From JAGSOU01 sp049974865 (lineage in GTDB: Bacteria; Pseudomonadota; Alphaproteobacteria; Rhodobacterales; Rhodobacteraceae), in NCBI GenBank assembly GCA_049974865.1, contig JBNGCX010000015.1, forward strand, positions 1-64,000: 64,000 nucleotides of DNA, given 5' to 3'. Positions 8,523 through 17,446 of the stretch are shown piece after piece. Position 1 is the first letter of the stretch, and every line of letters starts with the position of its first letter. Made by a program: the position numbers and the translations under genes. The notes under the pieces were generated by a model that was not told the origin of the DNA, made no database searches, and saw only the letters and a list, made by a program, of their open reading frames with translations.

Positions 8523-9389
8523 TCAGGACCGCACCAGTTTCTCGTAGGCTTCCGCGATCTCGCGGGTCAGGGCGCCCACCTCGAAGGTGTAATCGCCGAT
8601 CTGGCCCACCGGCGTGACCTCGGCCGCGGTGCCGGTCAGCCAGCATTGCTCGAACCCTTCCAGTTCCTCGGGCAGGATGTGCCGCTCGATCACCTCGATG
8701 CCGCGCTCGGTCAGCATGCCGATCACCGTCTGCCGGGTGATCCCGTTGAGGAAGCAGTCGGGCATGGGCGTGTGTACCACGCCGTCCTTCACGAAGAAGA
8801 TGTTGGCGCCCGTCGCCTCGGCCACGTAGCCGCGGTAATCCATGAACAGCGCGTCCGAGCAGCCCTTGGCCTCGGCCGCGTGCTTGGAGGTGGTGCAGAT
8901 CATGTAAAGGCCCGAGGCCTTGGCATGGACCGGGATGGTCTCGGGGCTGGGGCGTTTCCACTTGGAGATGTCCAGCTTGGCGCCCTTCATCTTGGCATCG
9001 CCGTAATAGGCGCCCCATTCCCAGGCGGCCACCGCCAGGCGGACCGGGTTGCGGGCCGAGGCCACGCCCATGTCCTCGCCCGCGCCGCGCCAGGCGACGG
9101 CGCGCACATAGGCATCGGACCAGCCGTTGGCCTTGAGCACGTCGTATTTGGCCTTCTCGATCTGCTCGACCGTCCACGGAATCTCGAAATCGATCATGTT
9201 GGCCGAGCGCTTCAGCCGTTCGGAATGCTCGACCGACTTGAAGATCTTGCCGTTATAGGCGCGCTCGCCCTCGAATACCGACGAGGCGTAATGCAGCGCA
9301 TGGGTCAGGATGTGCACCTTGGCGTCGCGCCAATCGATCAGCTGGCCATCCATCCAGATCTTGCCGTCGCGGTCATCATAGCCGGTCAT
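8523..9389 (-). CDS. ilvE: branched-chain amino acid aminotransferase
   Basis: Class IV PLP aminotransferase, 288 residues, catalysing the last step of valine, leucine and isoleucine synthesis (and the first of their breakdown). Visible features: the N-terminal DGKIWMDGQLIDW strand, HALHYASSVFEGERAY, a VHAKAS segment that probably carries the PLP lysine, and EATGANIFFVKDG. The ATG at 9389 has a GAAGGAAAG ribosome site. The frame stays open upstream to 9527, but that extension lacks family likeness. Confidence 0.92.
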   Translation of the reverse strand: MTGYDDRDGKIWMDGQLIDWRDAKVHILTHALHYASSVFEGERAYNGKIFKSVEHSERLKRSANMIDFEIPWTVEQIEKAKYDVLKANGWSDAYVRAVAWRGAGEDMGVASARNPVRLAVAAWEWGAYYGDAKMKGAKLDISKWKRPSPETIPVHAKASGLYMICTTSKHAAEAKGCSDALFMDYRGYVAEATGANIFFVKDGVVHTPMPDCFLNGITRQTVIGMLTERGIEVIERHILPEELEGFEQCWLTGTAAEVTPVGQIGDYTFEVGALTREIAEAYEKLVRS

Positions 9390-9435
9390 CGGTCTTTCCT
9401 TCTCACTCGTCCGGGCGCCTGCCCTTTTTGCAAAT

Positions 9436-9474
9436 GTTGCGCTTTTTAGGTCCGCTTCGGACATAAAGTTGCGC
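9436..9474. promoter_or_regulatory. possible operator between ilvE and petP
   Basis: Two direct copies of GTTGCGC (9436-9442 and 9468-9474) flank a palindrome GTCCG-ctt-CGGAC (9450-9462) in the divergent intergenic region. The arrangement could bind a MarR-type dimer such as the neighbouring PetP; this is inference. Confidence 0.3.
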
Positions 9475-9503
9475 CAAATCGCCAGATCGCTAACAATTGA
9501 TTC

Positions 9504-9532
9504 TTGGAAAGTCAACAAGGCTGACATAAAAT
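9504..9532 (+). promoter_or_regulatory. putative petP promoter
   Basis: TTGGAA (9504-9509), a 17-nt spacer and TAAAAT (9527-9532) give a fair sigma-70-type promoter about 40 nt before the petP start codon. Confidence 0.45.
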
Positions 9533-9571
9533 CGGGTCAGCCACGAAAAAACGTGATCGGAAGGGGCGACA

Positions 9572-10078
9572 ATGGCCGAAGGCGGCGGCACGCAGAGCGG
9601 CGAGAGCCTGCTGTTCCTGACGGATGAGCAGCTGCGCAAGGGGATCGAGGCGATGTTCTTCGCCTATCGGGGCTTCACCGCCGACCCGGACCGCATCCTC
9701 GAGAAATATTCTTACGGCCGCGCGCATCACCGCGCGATCCACTTCATCCACCGCTGCCCGGGGACCACGGTCAACAACCTGATGTCGATCCTTGGCGTCA
9801 CCAAGCAGTCGCTGAACCGCGTGCTGCGCACGCTGATCGAGGACGGGCTGGTGGAAAGCCGCGTCGGCCCCCGCGACAAGCGCGAGCGGCACCTCTACCT
9901 GACGGACAGCGGCGCGGCGCTGGAGCAGGAGCTGTCGGATGCGCAGCGGGCGCGGATGCGCGCGGCCTATCGCGCAGCGGGCCCCGAGGCGGTGGCCGGG
10001 TTCCGCCAAGTGCTCGAGGCGATGATGGACCCCGACCAGCGCCGCCGCTTCGCCGCGCTGAAGGATGGCGGGGCATGA
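9572..10078 (+). CDS. petP: MarR family transcriptional regulator (PetP-like)
   Basis: A 168-residue winged-helix regulator. The DNA-binding part lies at about residues 45-115 (TTVNNLMSILGVTKQSLNRVL recognition region, then the wing with GPRDKRERHLYLT). Its 3' end overlaps the response regulator by ATGA, the same pairing as petP-petR of Rhodobacter capsulatus, where both genes are needed for cytochrome bc1 expression. In R. capsulatus they sit next to petABC; here petABC is about 17 kb away. The symbol rests on this pairing and on sequence likeness from memory. Confidence 0.78.
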   Translation: MAEGGGTQSGESLLFLTDEQLRKGIEAMFFAYRGFTADPDRILEKYSYGRAHHRAIHFIHRCPGTTVNNLMSILGVTKQSLNRVLRTLIEDGLVESRVGPRDKRERHLYLTDSGAALEQELSDAQRARMRAAYRAAGPEAVAGFRQVLEAMMDPDQRRRFAALKDGGA

Positions 10079-10779
10079 GCACTGACGGGGTCGCACATCT
10101 GCTGATCGTCGACGATGACGAGCGTATCCGGAGCCTGTTGCAGAAGTTCCTGATCCGTAACGGGTTCTGGGTCACGGCGGCGCGCGACGCAGCGCATGCG
10201 CGGCGGTTGCTGGACGGGCTGGAATTCGACCTGATCGTGCTCGACGTGATGATGCCGGGCGAGGACGGGATCAGCCTGACCCGCAGCCTGCGGCAGGAGA
10301 TCTCGACCCCCATCCTGCTGCTCACCGCCAAGGGCGAGACCAGCGACCGGATCGAGGGGCTGGAGGCGGGCGCCGACGACTACCTCTCCAAGCCCTTCGA
10401 GCCGAAGGAGTTGATGCTGCGGATCAACGCCATCCTGCGCCGGATGCCGCAGGCCCAGGCCCAGGGCGCGGGGCCCAAGGTGCTGAACCTCGGGCCGGTG
10501 CGCTATGACGTGGAGCGGGGAGAGCTGTGGCACGGAGACGAGCTGATCCACCTGACCGCCACCGAGAGCCAGTTGATGAAGATCTTCGCACGCTGCCCGG
10601 GCGAGCCCGTGAGCCGCGGTAAGCTGGTCGAGGAGCTGGGCCGCGACCGCGGCCAGGCGCAGGAGCGCGCGGTGGACGTGCAGATCACGCGCCTGCGGCG
10701 CAAGATCGAGGCCGACCCGAAACAGCCGCGCTACCTGCAGACGGTGCGCGGCGCGGGCTACATGCTGGCCCCCGATTGA
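10075..10779 (+). CDS. petR: OmpR-type response regulator (PetR-like)
   Basis: A 234-residue two-domain regulator. The receiver domain (about 8-120) has the acidic pair DDD near residue 13, the phospho-acceptor Asp57 in VLDVMMPG, the switch Thr in LLTAKG and Lys in LSKPF. The C-terminal winged helix (about 135-232) ends in the usual GAGYML segment. No histidine kinase gene is adjacent, as I recall for the R. capsulatus pair. Start overlaps petP by ATGA, so translation is probably coupled. Confidence 0.85.
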   Translation: MSTDGVAHLLIVDDDERIRSLLQKFLIRNGFWVTAARDAAHARRLLDGLEFDLIVLDVMMPGEDGISLTRSLRQEISTPILLLTAKGETSDRIEGLEAGADDYLSKPFEPKELMLRINAILRRMPQAQAQGAGPKVLNLGPVRYDVERGELWHGDELIHLTATESQLMKIFARCPGEPVSRGKLVEELGRDRGQAQERAVDVQITRLRRKIEADPKQPRYLQTVRGAGYMLAPD

Positions 10780-10818
10780 GGCTTGCCGGATGCCCGGCGC
10801 CTGCCTAGCCTTGCGGCC

Positions 10819-11754
10819 ATGAGCACCGCGATCCTGACCCATCCCGACTGCCTCGGCCACGTCACGCCCGTCGGCCATCCCGAGCAGGTGGCGCGGCTCG
10901 AGGGAATCCTCGAGCGGTTGAAGGCCCCCGCGTTCGACGAGTTGATCCGCACCGAGGCGCCGCTGGGGCGCGAGGCGGATATCCTGCGCTGCCACCCGCA
11001 GGCCTATATTGACCAGATTCGCGCCGCCGAGCCCGCGCAGGGCACGGTGGCGCTGGACGCCGACACGCATATGTCGCCGGGCTCCTTCGCCGCTGCCCTG
11101 CGCGGGGTGGGCGGCTCGATCCGGGCGGTGGACATGGTACTGGGCGGAGAGGTCGGCAACGCCTTCGTCGCCACCCGCCCGCCGGGGCACCATGCCGAGC
11201 AGGAAAAGCCCATGGGGTTCTGCCTGTTCGGCAACGTGGCCATCGCGGCGAAATACGCGCTGGACCATCACGGGCTAGGCCGCGTCGCGGTGGTGGATTT
11301 CGACGTGCATCACGGCAACGGCACGCAGGCGCTGTTGTGGGACGAGCCGCGGGTGCGCTTCGTCTCGTCCCACCAGATGCCGCTCTGGCCCGGCACCGGC
11401 GCGCCGGATGAGCGCGGCGCGCACGGCAATATCCTGAACGTGCCGCTGGCGCCGATGACCGGCGGGGCCGAAGCGCGCGATCTGTATGAGCGCGAGGTCT
11501 TCCCCTGGCTGGAGGATTTCGCTCCCGAACTGGTGCTGGTCTCGGCCGGGTTCGACGCCCATGCGGACGACCCGCTGGCGCAGTTGATGTGGGGCGAAGA
11601 GGATTTCAGCTGGATCACAGGGCGGCTTTGCGACCTCGCCGACGCCCATGCGGGGGGCAAGCTGGTCTCGACACTTGAGGGCGGATATGATCTTCAGGCG
11701 CTGGCCGCCTGCGCGGCGGCGCATGTGACGGTTCTGATGGAGCGGGGCGGATGA
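10819..11754 (+). CDS. histone deacetylase family protein
   Basis: A 311-residue zinc-dependent deacetylase-fold enzyme (acetoin-utilisation AcuC / acetylpolyamine amidohydrolase class). Motifs: RPPGHHAEQEKPMGFC with the catalytic His pair, VVDFDVHHGNGTQ with metal-binding Asp and His, and VSAGFDAHADDPL with the second Asp. The substrate in bacteria is usually a small acetylated molecule. It leads the set with xseB, ispA and dxs, overlapping xseB by ATGA. Confidence 0.88.
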   Translation: MSTAILTHPDCLGHVTPVGHPEQVARLEGILERLKAPAFDELIRTEAPLGREADILRCHPQAYIDQIRAAEPAQGTVALDADTHMSPGSFAAALRGVGGSIRAVDMVLGGEVGNAFVATRPPGHHAEQEKPMGFCLFGNVAIAAKYALDHHGLGRVAVVDFDVHHGNGTQALLWDEPRVRFVSSHQMPLWPGTGAPDERGAHGNILNVPLAPMTGGAEARDLYEREVFPWLEDFAPELVLVSAGFDAHADDPLAQLMWGEEDFSWITGRLCDLADAHAGGKLVSTLEGGYDLQALAACAAAHVTVLMERGG

Positions 11755-11996
11755 GCGACGAGACGGCGGTCGAAGATATGAGCTTCGAGCAGGCGATGTC
11801 CGAGCTGGAGCAGGTGGTCACCAAGCTGGAGCGCGGCGACGTGGCGTTGCAGGATTCCATCGCGCTCTACGAGCGGGGCGCCAAGCTGAAGAAGCGCTGC
11901 GAGGACGAGTTGAAGCGCGCCGAGGAAAAGGTCGCCGCGATCACGCTCGATGCCGAGGGCAACCCGACGGGGACCCAGCCGGTCGAAGGGCTGTAA
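11751..11996 (+). CDS. xseB: exodeoxyribonuclease VII small subunit
   Basis: An 81-residue helical protein with the XseB core (FEQAMSELEQVVTKLERGDV, then ALQDSIALYERGAKL). It partners XseA in degrading single-stranded DNA; xseA is not in the window. Coupled by 4 nt to the upstream gene and by TAATG (1 nt) to ispA. Confidence 0.93.
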   Translation: MSDETAVEDMSFEQAMSELEQVVTKLERGDVALQDSIALYERGAKLKKRCEDELKRAEEKVAAITLDAEGNPTGTQPVEGL

Positions 11997-12865
11997 TGTT
12001 TTCGCAGAAGCTGGAACAGGCGGCGCAGGCGGTGTCGGCGCGGCTGGAGGCCGTTTTGGCCGACCGCGCCGATCAGCCGGTGACCCATGCCATGCGCTAC
12101 GCGGTGGCGGGCGGCAAGCGGCTGCGCGCCTTTCTGGTGATCGAGGGCGCGGCGATGCACGGCGTGCCCGGGTCCTGCGCCGTGCAGGCGGCGGCGGCGG
12201 TCGAGGCGCTGCACGCCTATTCGCTGGTGCATGACGACCTGCCCTGCATGGATGACGACGACCTTCGCCGTGGCCAGCCCACGGTGCATGTGAAATGGGA
12301 CCGCGCCACCGCCGTGCTGGTGGGCGACGCGCTGCAGACGCTGGCGTTCGAACTGCTCTCCGATCCCGCCACCCATCCCGACCCGGCCGTTCGGGTGGGC
12401 CTGATCGCCGCCCTCGCGCGGGCCTCCGGCATCGACGGCATGGTGCTGGGCCAGGCGCAGGACATTGCAGCCGAAAGTGCCGATCGCCCCCTGACGCTGG
12501 ACGAGATCACGGCGCTGCAGGCCAACAAGACCGGCGCGCTGATCCGCTGGTCGGCCGAGGCGGGCGCGCGGCTGGCCGGCGCCGATCCGGCGCCGCTGGG
12601 CGACTATGCGCAGGCGCTGGGCCTTGCTTTCCAGATCGCCGACGACATCTTGGATGTAGAGGGAGATGCCGAAAAGGCCGGCAAGCGCCTGCAGAAGGAC
12701 GCCGAGGCCGGCAAGGCGACCTTTGTCTCGCTGCTGGGCCTGCAGGGCGCCAAGGACCGCGCCGAGGCCCTTGTGCGCGAGGCCGAGGCGGCGCTGGCGC
12801 CCTATGGCGCGGCCGCCGATGCCTTGCGGGACACCGCCCGTTTCGTTATCTCCCGCGAGATGTAA
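11996..12865 (+). CDS. ispA: farnesyl/geranyl diphosphate synthase
   Basis: A 289-residue all-helical trans-prenyltransferase. The first Asp-rich motif is DDLPCMDDDD near residue 82 and the second is DDILD near residue 217, both binding Mg-diphosphate. It condenses IPP with DMAPP/GPP. Chain length (C15 or longer) is not certain from sequence alone. Lying between xseB and dxs, it belongs to the isoprenoid precursor set feeding quinones, and carotenoids if present. Confidence 0.92.
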   Translation: MFSQKLEQAAQAVSARLEAVLADRADQPVTHAMRYAVAGGKRLRAFLVIEGAAMHGVPGSCAVQAAAAVEALHAYSLVHDDLPCMDDDDLRRGQPTVHVKWDRATAVLVGDALQTLAFELLSDPATHPDPAVRVGLIAALARASGIDGMVLGQAQDIAAESADRPLTLDEITALQANKTGALIRWSAEAGARLAGADPAPLGDYAQALGLAFQIADDILDVEGDAEKAGKRLQKDAEAGKATFVSLLGLQGAKDRAEALVREAEAALAPYGAAADALRDTARFVISREM

Positions 12866-12889
12866 CCGCCGCCCCGGAGGGCCAGCGCG

Positions 12890-14833
12890 ATGAACGAGCA
12901 ATCCAGCACCCCGCTGCTGGACCGGGTCAACAGCCCGGCCGACATGAAACAGTTTTCCGACCGCGAGCTGGACCGGCTGGCGCATGAGCTGCGCGAGGAG
13001 ACGATCAACGCGGTGTCGGCGACGGGCGGGCATCTGGGCGCGGGGCTGGGCGTGATCGAGTTGACGGTGGCGCTGCACGCGGTGTTCGACACCCCGCGCG
13101 ACCGGCTGATCTGGGATGTCAGCCACCAGAGCTATCCGCACAAGATCCTGACCGGCCGGCGCGACCGCATGCACACGCTGCGCCAGAAGGGCGGGCTCAG
13201 CGGCTTCACCAAGCGCTCGGAAAGTCCCTATGACCCGTTCGGCGCAGCGCACAGCTCCACCTCGATCTCGGCGGCGCTGGGCTTTGCCGTGGCGCGCGAT
13301 CTGGGCGGGGCGCCGGAATACGGCATCGGCGACGCCATCGCGGTGATCGGCGACGGCGCGATGAGCGGCGGCATGGCCTTCGAGGCGCTGAACAACGCGG
13401 GCCATCTAAAGAAGCGCCTGATCGTGATCCTGAACGACAACGAGATGTCCATCGCCCCGCCGGTGGGGGCGATGTCGTCCTACCTGTCGCGGCTCTATGC
13501 CGGGGCGCCCTTCCAGGAGCTGAAGGCCGCTGCCAAGGGCGCGGTCAGCCTGCTGCCGCAGCCCTTCCAGGAAGGCGCCAAGCGCGCCAAGGACATGCTG
13601 AAGCACATGACGGTGGGCGGCACGCTGTTCGAGGAACTGGGCTTTTCCTATGTCGGGCCCATCGACGGGCATGACATGGAGCAGTTGCTGGCCGTCCTGC
13701 GCACGGTCAAGGCGCGGGCCAGCGGGCCGGTTCTGATCCACGCCATCACCAAGAAGGGCAAGGGCTATCACCCGGCCGAGCGGCGCGCCGACCGGGGCCA
13801 TGCGACGGCCAAGTTCGACGTGGTGACGGGCGAGCAGAAAAAGGCGCCCTCCAACGCGCCCAGCTATACCAGGGTCTTCGCCGAAAGCCTGATCCAGGCG
13901 GCCGCGGATGACGACAAGATCGTCGCCGTCACCGCCGCCATGCCCGACGGCACAGGGCTGGACCTGTTTGCCGAGCGCTTCCCGTCGCGCTGTTTCGACG
14001 TGGGTATCGCCGAGCAGCACGGCGTGACCTTCTGCGCCGGCATGGCCGCCGGCGGGATGAAACCGTTCTGCGCGATGTATTCGACATTCCTGCAACGCGG
14101 GTACGACCAGGTGGTGCATGACGTGGCGATCCAGCGGCTGCCGGTGCGCTTCGCCATCGACCGCGCCGGGCTGGTGGGGGCCGACGGGGCGACCCATGCC
14201 GGCGCCTATGATGTGGCCTACCTGGCCAACCTGCCCGGTTTCGTGGTGATGGCCGCCGCCGACGAGGCCGAGCTGAAGCACATGGTGGCCACCGCCGCCG
14301 CCCATGATGACGGCCCGATCGCCTTCCGCTATCCCCGCGGCGAGGGTGCGGGCGTGGACATGCCCGAGCGCGGCGAGGTGCTGGAGATCGGCAAAGGCCG
14401 GATGATCCAGCAGGGCGCGCGGGTGGCGATCCTGTCCTTCGGCACCCGGCTGAAAGAGGTGATGAAGGCCTCCGAGGCGCTGTCGGCCCGCGGCATCACG
14501 CCAACGGTGGCCGATGCCCGTTTCGCCAAGCCCTTGGACGAGGAGTTGATCCTGCGGCTGGCCGCCGAGCACGAGGCGCTGATCACCATCGAGGAGGGCG
14601 CCGTCGGCGGCTTCGGCAGCCATGTGGCGCAGCTGCTGTCCGAGAACGGGGTGTTCGACCAAGGGCTGCGGTTCCGCTCGATGGTGCTGCCCGACATCTT
14701 CATCGACCAGGCGACGCCCGAGGACATGTATGCCACGGCCCGGCTGAACGCCGCGGATATCGAGGCCAGGGTGCTAGAGGTGCTGGGGGTGGTCAGCGTC
14801 GCGCAGGCCCGCGCGGCCCAGACCAAGGGCTGA
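12890..14833 (+). CDS. dxs: 1-deoxy-D-xylulose-5-phosphate synthase
   Basis: A 647-residue thiamine-diphosphate enzyme that joins pyruvate and glyceraldehyde 3-phosphate in the first step of the MEP isoprenoid pathway. The TPP-binding motif GDGAMSGGMAFEALNNAG is near residue 153; the transketolase central domain has the catalytic Glu in VGIAEQHGVTF. It depends on TPP, whose synthesis and uptake genes occupy much of this window. Length is normal. Confidence 0.96.
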   Translation: MNEQSSTPLLDRVNSPADMKQFSDRELDRLAHELREETINAVSATGGHLGAGLGVIELTVALHAVFDTPRDRLIWDVSHQSYPHKILTGRRDRMHTLRQKGGLSGFTKRSESPYDPFGAAHSSTSISAALGFAVARDLGGAPEYGIGDAIAVIGDGAMSGGMAFEALNNAGHLKKRLIVILNDNEMSIAPPVGAMSSYLSRLYAGAPFQELKAAAKGAVSLLPQPFQEGAKRAKDMLKHMTVGGTLFEELGFSYVGPIDGHDMEQLLAVLRTVKARASGPVLIHAITKKGKGYHPAERRADRGHATAKFDVVTGEQKKAPSNAPSYTRVFAESLIQAAADDDKIVAVTAAMPDGTGLDLFAERFPSRCFDVGIAEQHGVTFCAGMAAGGMKPFCAMYSTFLQRGYDQVVHDVAIQRLPVRFAIDRAGLVGADGATHAGAYDVAYLANLPGFVVMAAADEAELKHMVATAAAHDDGPIAFRYPRGEGAGVDMPERGEVLEIGKGRMIQQGARVAILSFGTRLKEVMKASEALSARGITPTVADARFAKPLDEELILRLAAEHEALITIEEGAVGGFGSHVAQLLSENGVFDQGLRFRSMVLPDIFIDQATPEDMYATARLNAADIEARVLEVLGVVSVAQARAAQTKG

Positions 14834-14867
14834 GACGGCGGCCCGCCGCGGCAGCCTCGGGTCTCAG
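14830..14867. terminator. hairpin containing both convergent stop codons
   Basis: Inverted repeat CTGAGAC (14830-14836) / GTCTCAG (14861-14867). The dxs stop lies in the left arm and the stop of the convergent epimerase gene in the right arm. The GC-rich loop can form a second small stem (GGCGG/CCGCC). No T-tract. Confidence 0.45.
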
Positions 14868-15730
14868 TCTTCGGCGGGCGCTCCGCCCTCGGCCTCCAGC
14901 AGCGCGGCCAGCCCTTCGCGATAGGTGGGGAATTTCAGGACCACGCCGAGTTCTTGCTTGATGCGGTCGTTCCGCACCCTTTTCGACTCGGCGTAGAAGC
15001 TGCTGGCCATCGGGGACAGTTCGGCCTCGTCGAAGGGCACGGCGTGTGGCACCGGCAGGCCCAGCAGCCGTGCCGCATGGGCGATCACGTCCTGCGGCGG
15101 GGCGGGGTCGTCGTCGCAAACATTGTAGACGGCGCCGGGGTTGGGATGCGCGATGGAGGCCGCCAGGACCTGCGCGATGTCGTCGACATGGATGCGCGAA
15201 AACACTTGGCCGGGCTTGATGATCCGCCGTGCCGTGCCCGCCCGCACCTTGGCGAAGGGCCCGCGCCCTGGCCCGTAGATCCCCGCCAGGCGAAAGATGT
15301 GCACGGGCAGGCCCAGCGCCTGCCAGCGCGCCTCGGCCTCGGCGCGCAGCCGGCCGCGCTCGGTCGTGGGGGAGAGGGGGGTGCGTTCATCCACCCAGTC
15401 GCCCCCGTGATCGCCGTAGACGCCGGTGGTGGAGAGGTAGCCGACCCATTCCAGGTGCTTGGCCTCCCGCAGCGCGAGGGCCTCGACATTCAGAACGGGG
15501 TCGCCCCAGGGGCCCGGGGCGACGGAACTCAGCACATGCGTCACGCGGGCCAGCACCGGCGACAGGTCGCGCATGCCGGGCCATGGCAGCGCCTCGTGCC
15601 CCTCGGACCGCAACGCCTCGGCCTTGTCGGGGTCCCGCGTGGTGGCGATGAGGCGCCAGCCCGGGGGCAGGGCGCGGACGAGGGCCTGTGCGGTGTAGCC
15701 GTGGCCGATGGAAAGCAGGGTGCGGGTCAT
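14864..15730 (-). CDS. NAD(P)-dependent epimerase/dehydratase family protein
   Basis: A 288-residue Rossmann-fold protein of the extended short-chain dehydrogenase class, YeeZ-like. The nucleotide-binding turn is IGHGYTAQAL near residue 8, and the STTGVYGD segment near residue 99 holds the Ser and Tyr expected for this group. The C-terminal half has FRLAGIYGPGRGP. Substrate unknown. A start at 15730 is the only one that keeps the Rossmann motif at the N-terminus; the open frame beyond it is a shadow of the gene on the other strand. Confidence 0.85.
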   Translation of the reverse strand: MTRTLLSIGHGYTAQALVRALPPGWRLIATTRDPDKAEALRSEGHEALPWPGMRDLSPVLARVTHVLSSVAPGPWGDPVLNVEALALREAKHLEWVGYLSTTGVYGDHGGDWVDERTPLSPTTERGRLRAEAEARWQALGLPVHIFRLAGIYGPGRGPFAKVRAGTARRIIKPGQVFSRIHVDDIAQVLAASIAHPNPGAVYNVCDDDPAPPQDVIAHAARLLGLPVPHAVPFDEAELSPMASSFYAESKRVRNDRIKQELGVVLKFPTYREGLAALLEAEGGAPAED

Positions 15731-15841
15731 GGCCGGACTATCCGCCGGAACCTGCCCTTGCGCAACCCTGCCTCTCCGGGGCTTGATCCCGGGCGCGCGA
15801 TGGTGACACTGGCCCCCATCCGCCGCAACAGGACACCCGTC

Positions 15842-17314
15842 ATGCTGAAACTGCCGATCGAAACCCCGCCCCCCGCGCCGGCCGAGGATTTCACCGACGC
15901 GGCGGCGGCGGTGGACCGGCTGATCGCGCTCTATGACGAGGCCACGGGCTTCCTGCGGCGGCAATTCGGGACGACCCTCTCCGGCGGGCGGCCCGAGGCG
16001 CGCTTCCGCGCCTATTACCCCGAGATCCGCGTGACCACGACCAGCTTCGCGCAGGTGGACAGCCGGCTGAGCTATGGCCACGTGGCCCAGCCGGGCACCT
16101 ATGCCACCACGGTCACCCGGCCCGACCTGTTCCGCAATTACCTCACCCAGCAGATCGACCTGCTGATCGAGAACCACAAGGTGCCGGTCTCCATAGGCCC
16201 GTCGCGCACGCCGATCCCGGTGCATTTCGCCATGGCCGGGGACGCGACCGTCACCGTGCCGCATGAAGGCGTGCTGCAGTTCCCACTGCGCGACATCTTC
16301 GACGTGCCCGACCTGTCGACCACGAACGACGATATCGTCAACGGCTACGGCTTCCGCCACGAGGACGGCGCGGGGCCGCTGGCCCCGTTCACCGCGCAGC
16401 GCATCGACTATTCGCTGGCGCGGCTGCAGCATTACACCGCCACGGCGGCCGAGCATTTCCAGAACCACGTTCTGTTCACCAACTACCAGTTCTATGTCGA
16501 GGAGTTCGAGGCCTTCGCCCGCGCGGCGCTGGGCGACCCCGACAGCGGATATGTCGCGCTGGTCGGGCCCGGGAATGTCGAGATCACCGATCCGGACGCC
16601 CCGCTGCCCATTCCGGCGAAACTGCCGCAGATGCCGACCTATCACCTGAAGCGCGAGGCGGGTGCCGGCATCACGCTGGTCAATATCGGGGTGGGCCCGT
16701 CGAACGCGAAAACCGCGACCGACCACATCGCCGTGCTGCGCCCGCATGCTTGGCTGATGGTCGGCCATTGCGCGGGGCTGAGGAACTCTCAGTCGCTCGG
16801 CGATTTCGTGCTGGCGCATGGCTACCTGCGCGAGGATCACGTGCTGGACGATGACCTGCCCGTCTGGATGCCGATCCCTGCCCTGGCCGAGATCCAGATC
16901 GCGCTGGAGCAGGCGGTGGAACAGGTGACCGAGCTGGAGGGCTATGACCTGAAGCGGGTGATGCGCACCGGCACCGTGGCCACCATCGACAACCGCAACT
17001 GGGAACTGCGCGACCAGTCCGGCCCGGTCCAGCGCCTCAGCCAGTCGCGGGCCATCGCGCTGGACATGGAAAGCGCGACTATCGCGGCCAACGGCTTTCG
17101 CTTCCGGGTGCCTTATGGCACGTTGCTCTGCGTTTCCGACAAGCCGCTGCATGGCGAGTTGAAGCTGCCCGGCATGGCCTCGGATTTCTACAAGACCCAG
17201 GTGTCGCGCCATCTGCTGATCGGCATCCGCGCGATGGAGCGGCTGCGCGAAATGCCGCTGGAGCGTATCCATAGCCGGAAATTGCGCAGTTTCGAGGAAA
17301 CGGCCTTCCTCTGA
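15842..17314 (+). CDS. amn: AMP nucleosidase
   Basis: A 490-residue enzyme that splits AMP into adenine and ribose 5-phosphate, controlling adenylate pools. The N-terminal domain (about 1-180) is specific to AMN; the C-terminal domain is a nucleoside phosphorylase fold with GVGPSNAKTATDH, MVGHCAGLRNSQ and the ribose-binding DMESA motif near residue 405. Start at 15842 has an AGGA 10 nt upstream; an ATG at 15800 is in frame but adds an unconserved tail. Confidence 0.93.
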   Translation: MLKLPIETPPPAPAEDFTDAAAAVDRLIALYDEATGFLRRQFGTTLSGGRPEARFRAYYPEIRVTTTSFAQVDSRLSYGHVAQPGTYATTVTRPDLFRNYLTQQIDLLIENHKVPVSIGPSRTPIPVHFAMAGDATVTVPHEGVLQFPLRDIFDVPDLSTTNDDIVNGYGFRHEDGAGPLAPFTAQRIDYSLARLQHYTATAAEHFQNHVLFTNYQFYVEEFEAFARAALGDPDSGYVALVGPGNVEITDPDAPLPIPAKLPQMPTYHLKREAGAGITLVNIGVGPSNAKTATDHIAVLRPHAWLMVGHCAGLRNSQSLGDFVLAHGYLREDHVLDDDLPVWMPIPALAEIQIALEQAVEQVTELEGYDLKRVMRTGTVATIDNRNWELRDQSGPVQRLSQSRAIALDMESATIAANGFRFRVPYGTLLCVSDKPLHGELKLPGMASDFYKTQVSRHLLIGIRAMERLREMPLERIHSRKLRSFEETAFL

Positions 17315-17340
17315 CGTTGGGAAAATGGCCACAAAATGCG

Positions 17341-17400
17341 TTGAAACGCTGGGTTTTCGAACACTAGCAGTTGTGCGCCCTAGCCATATAACGCTAAATT
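17341..17400 (+). promoter_or_regulatory. putative HU promoter region
   Basis: Two overlapping sigma-70-like arrangements: TTGAAA (17341) with CTAGCA 17 nt later, and TTGTGC (17371) with TAAATT (17395) 18 nt later. The stretch is AT-rich compared with its surroundings, as expected before a strongly expressed gene. Which one is used cannot be told. Confidence 0.35.
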
Positions 17401-17446
17401 ACAGGGATGAGCCCCCATTGAGAGGGCAGGAACGAGGAGAACATAC

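Noticed and set aside
14864..17332. Long minus-strand frame running from the epimerase through amn
   Set aside because: Only the part from 15730 downward has Rossmann motifs; the rest is the antisense of amn.
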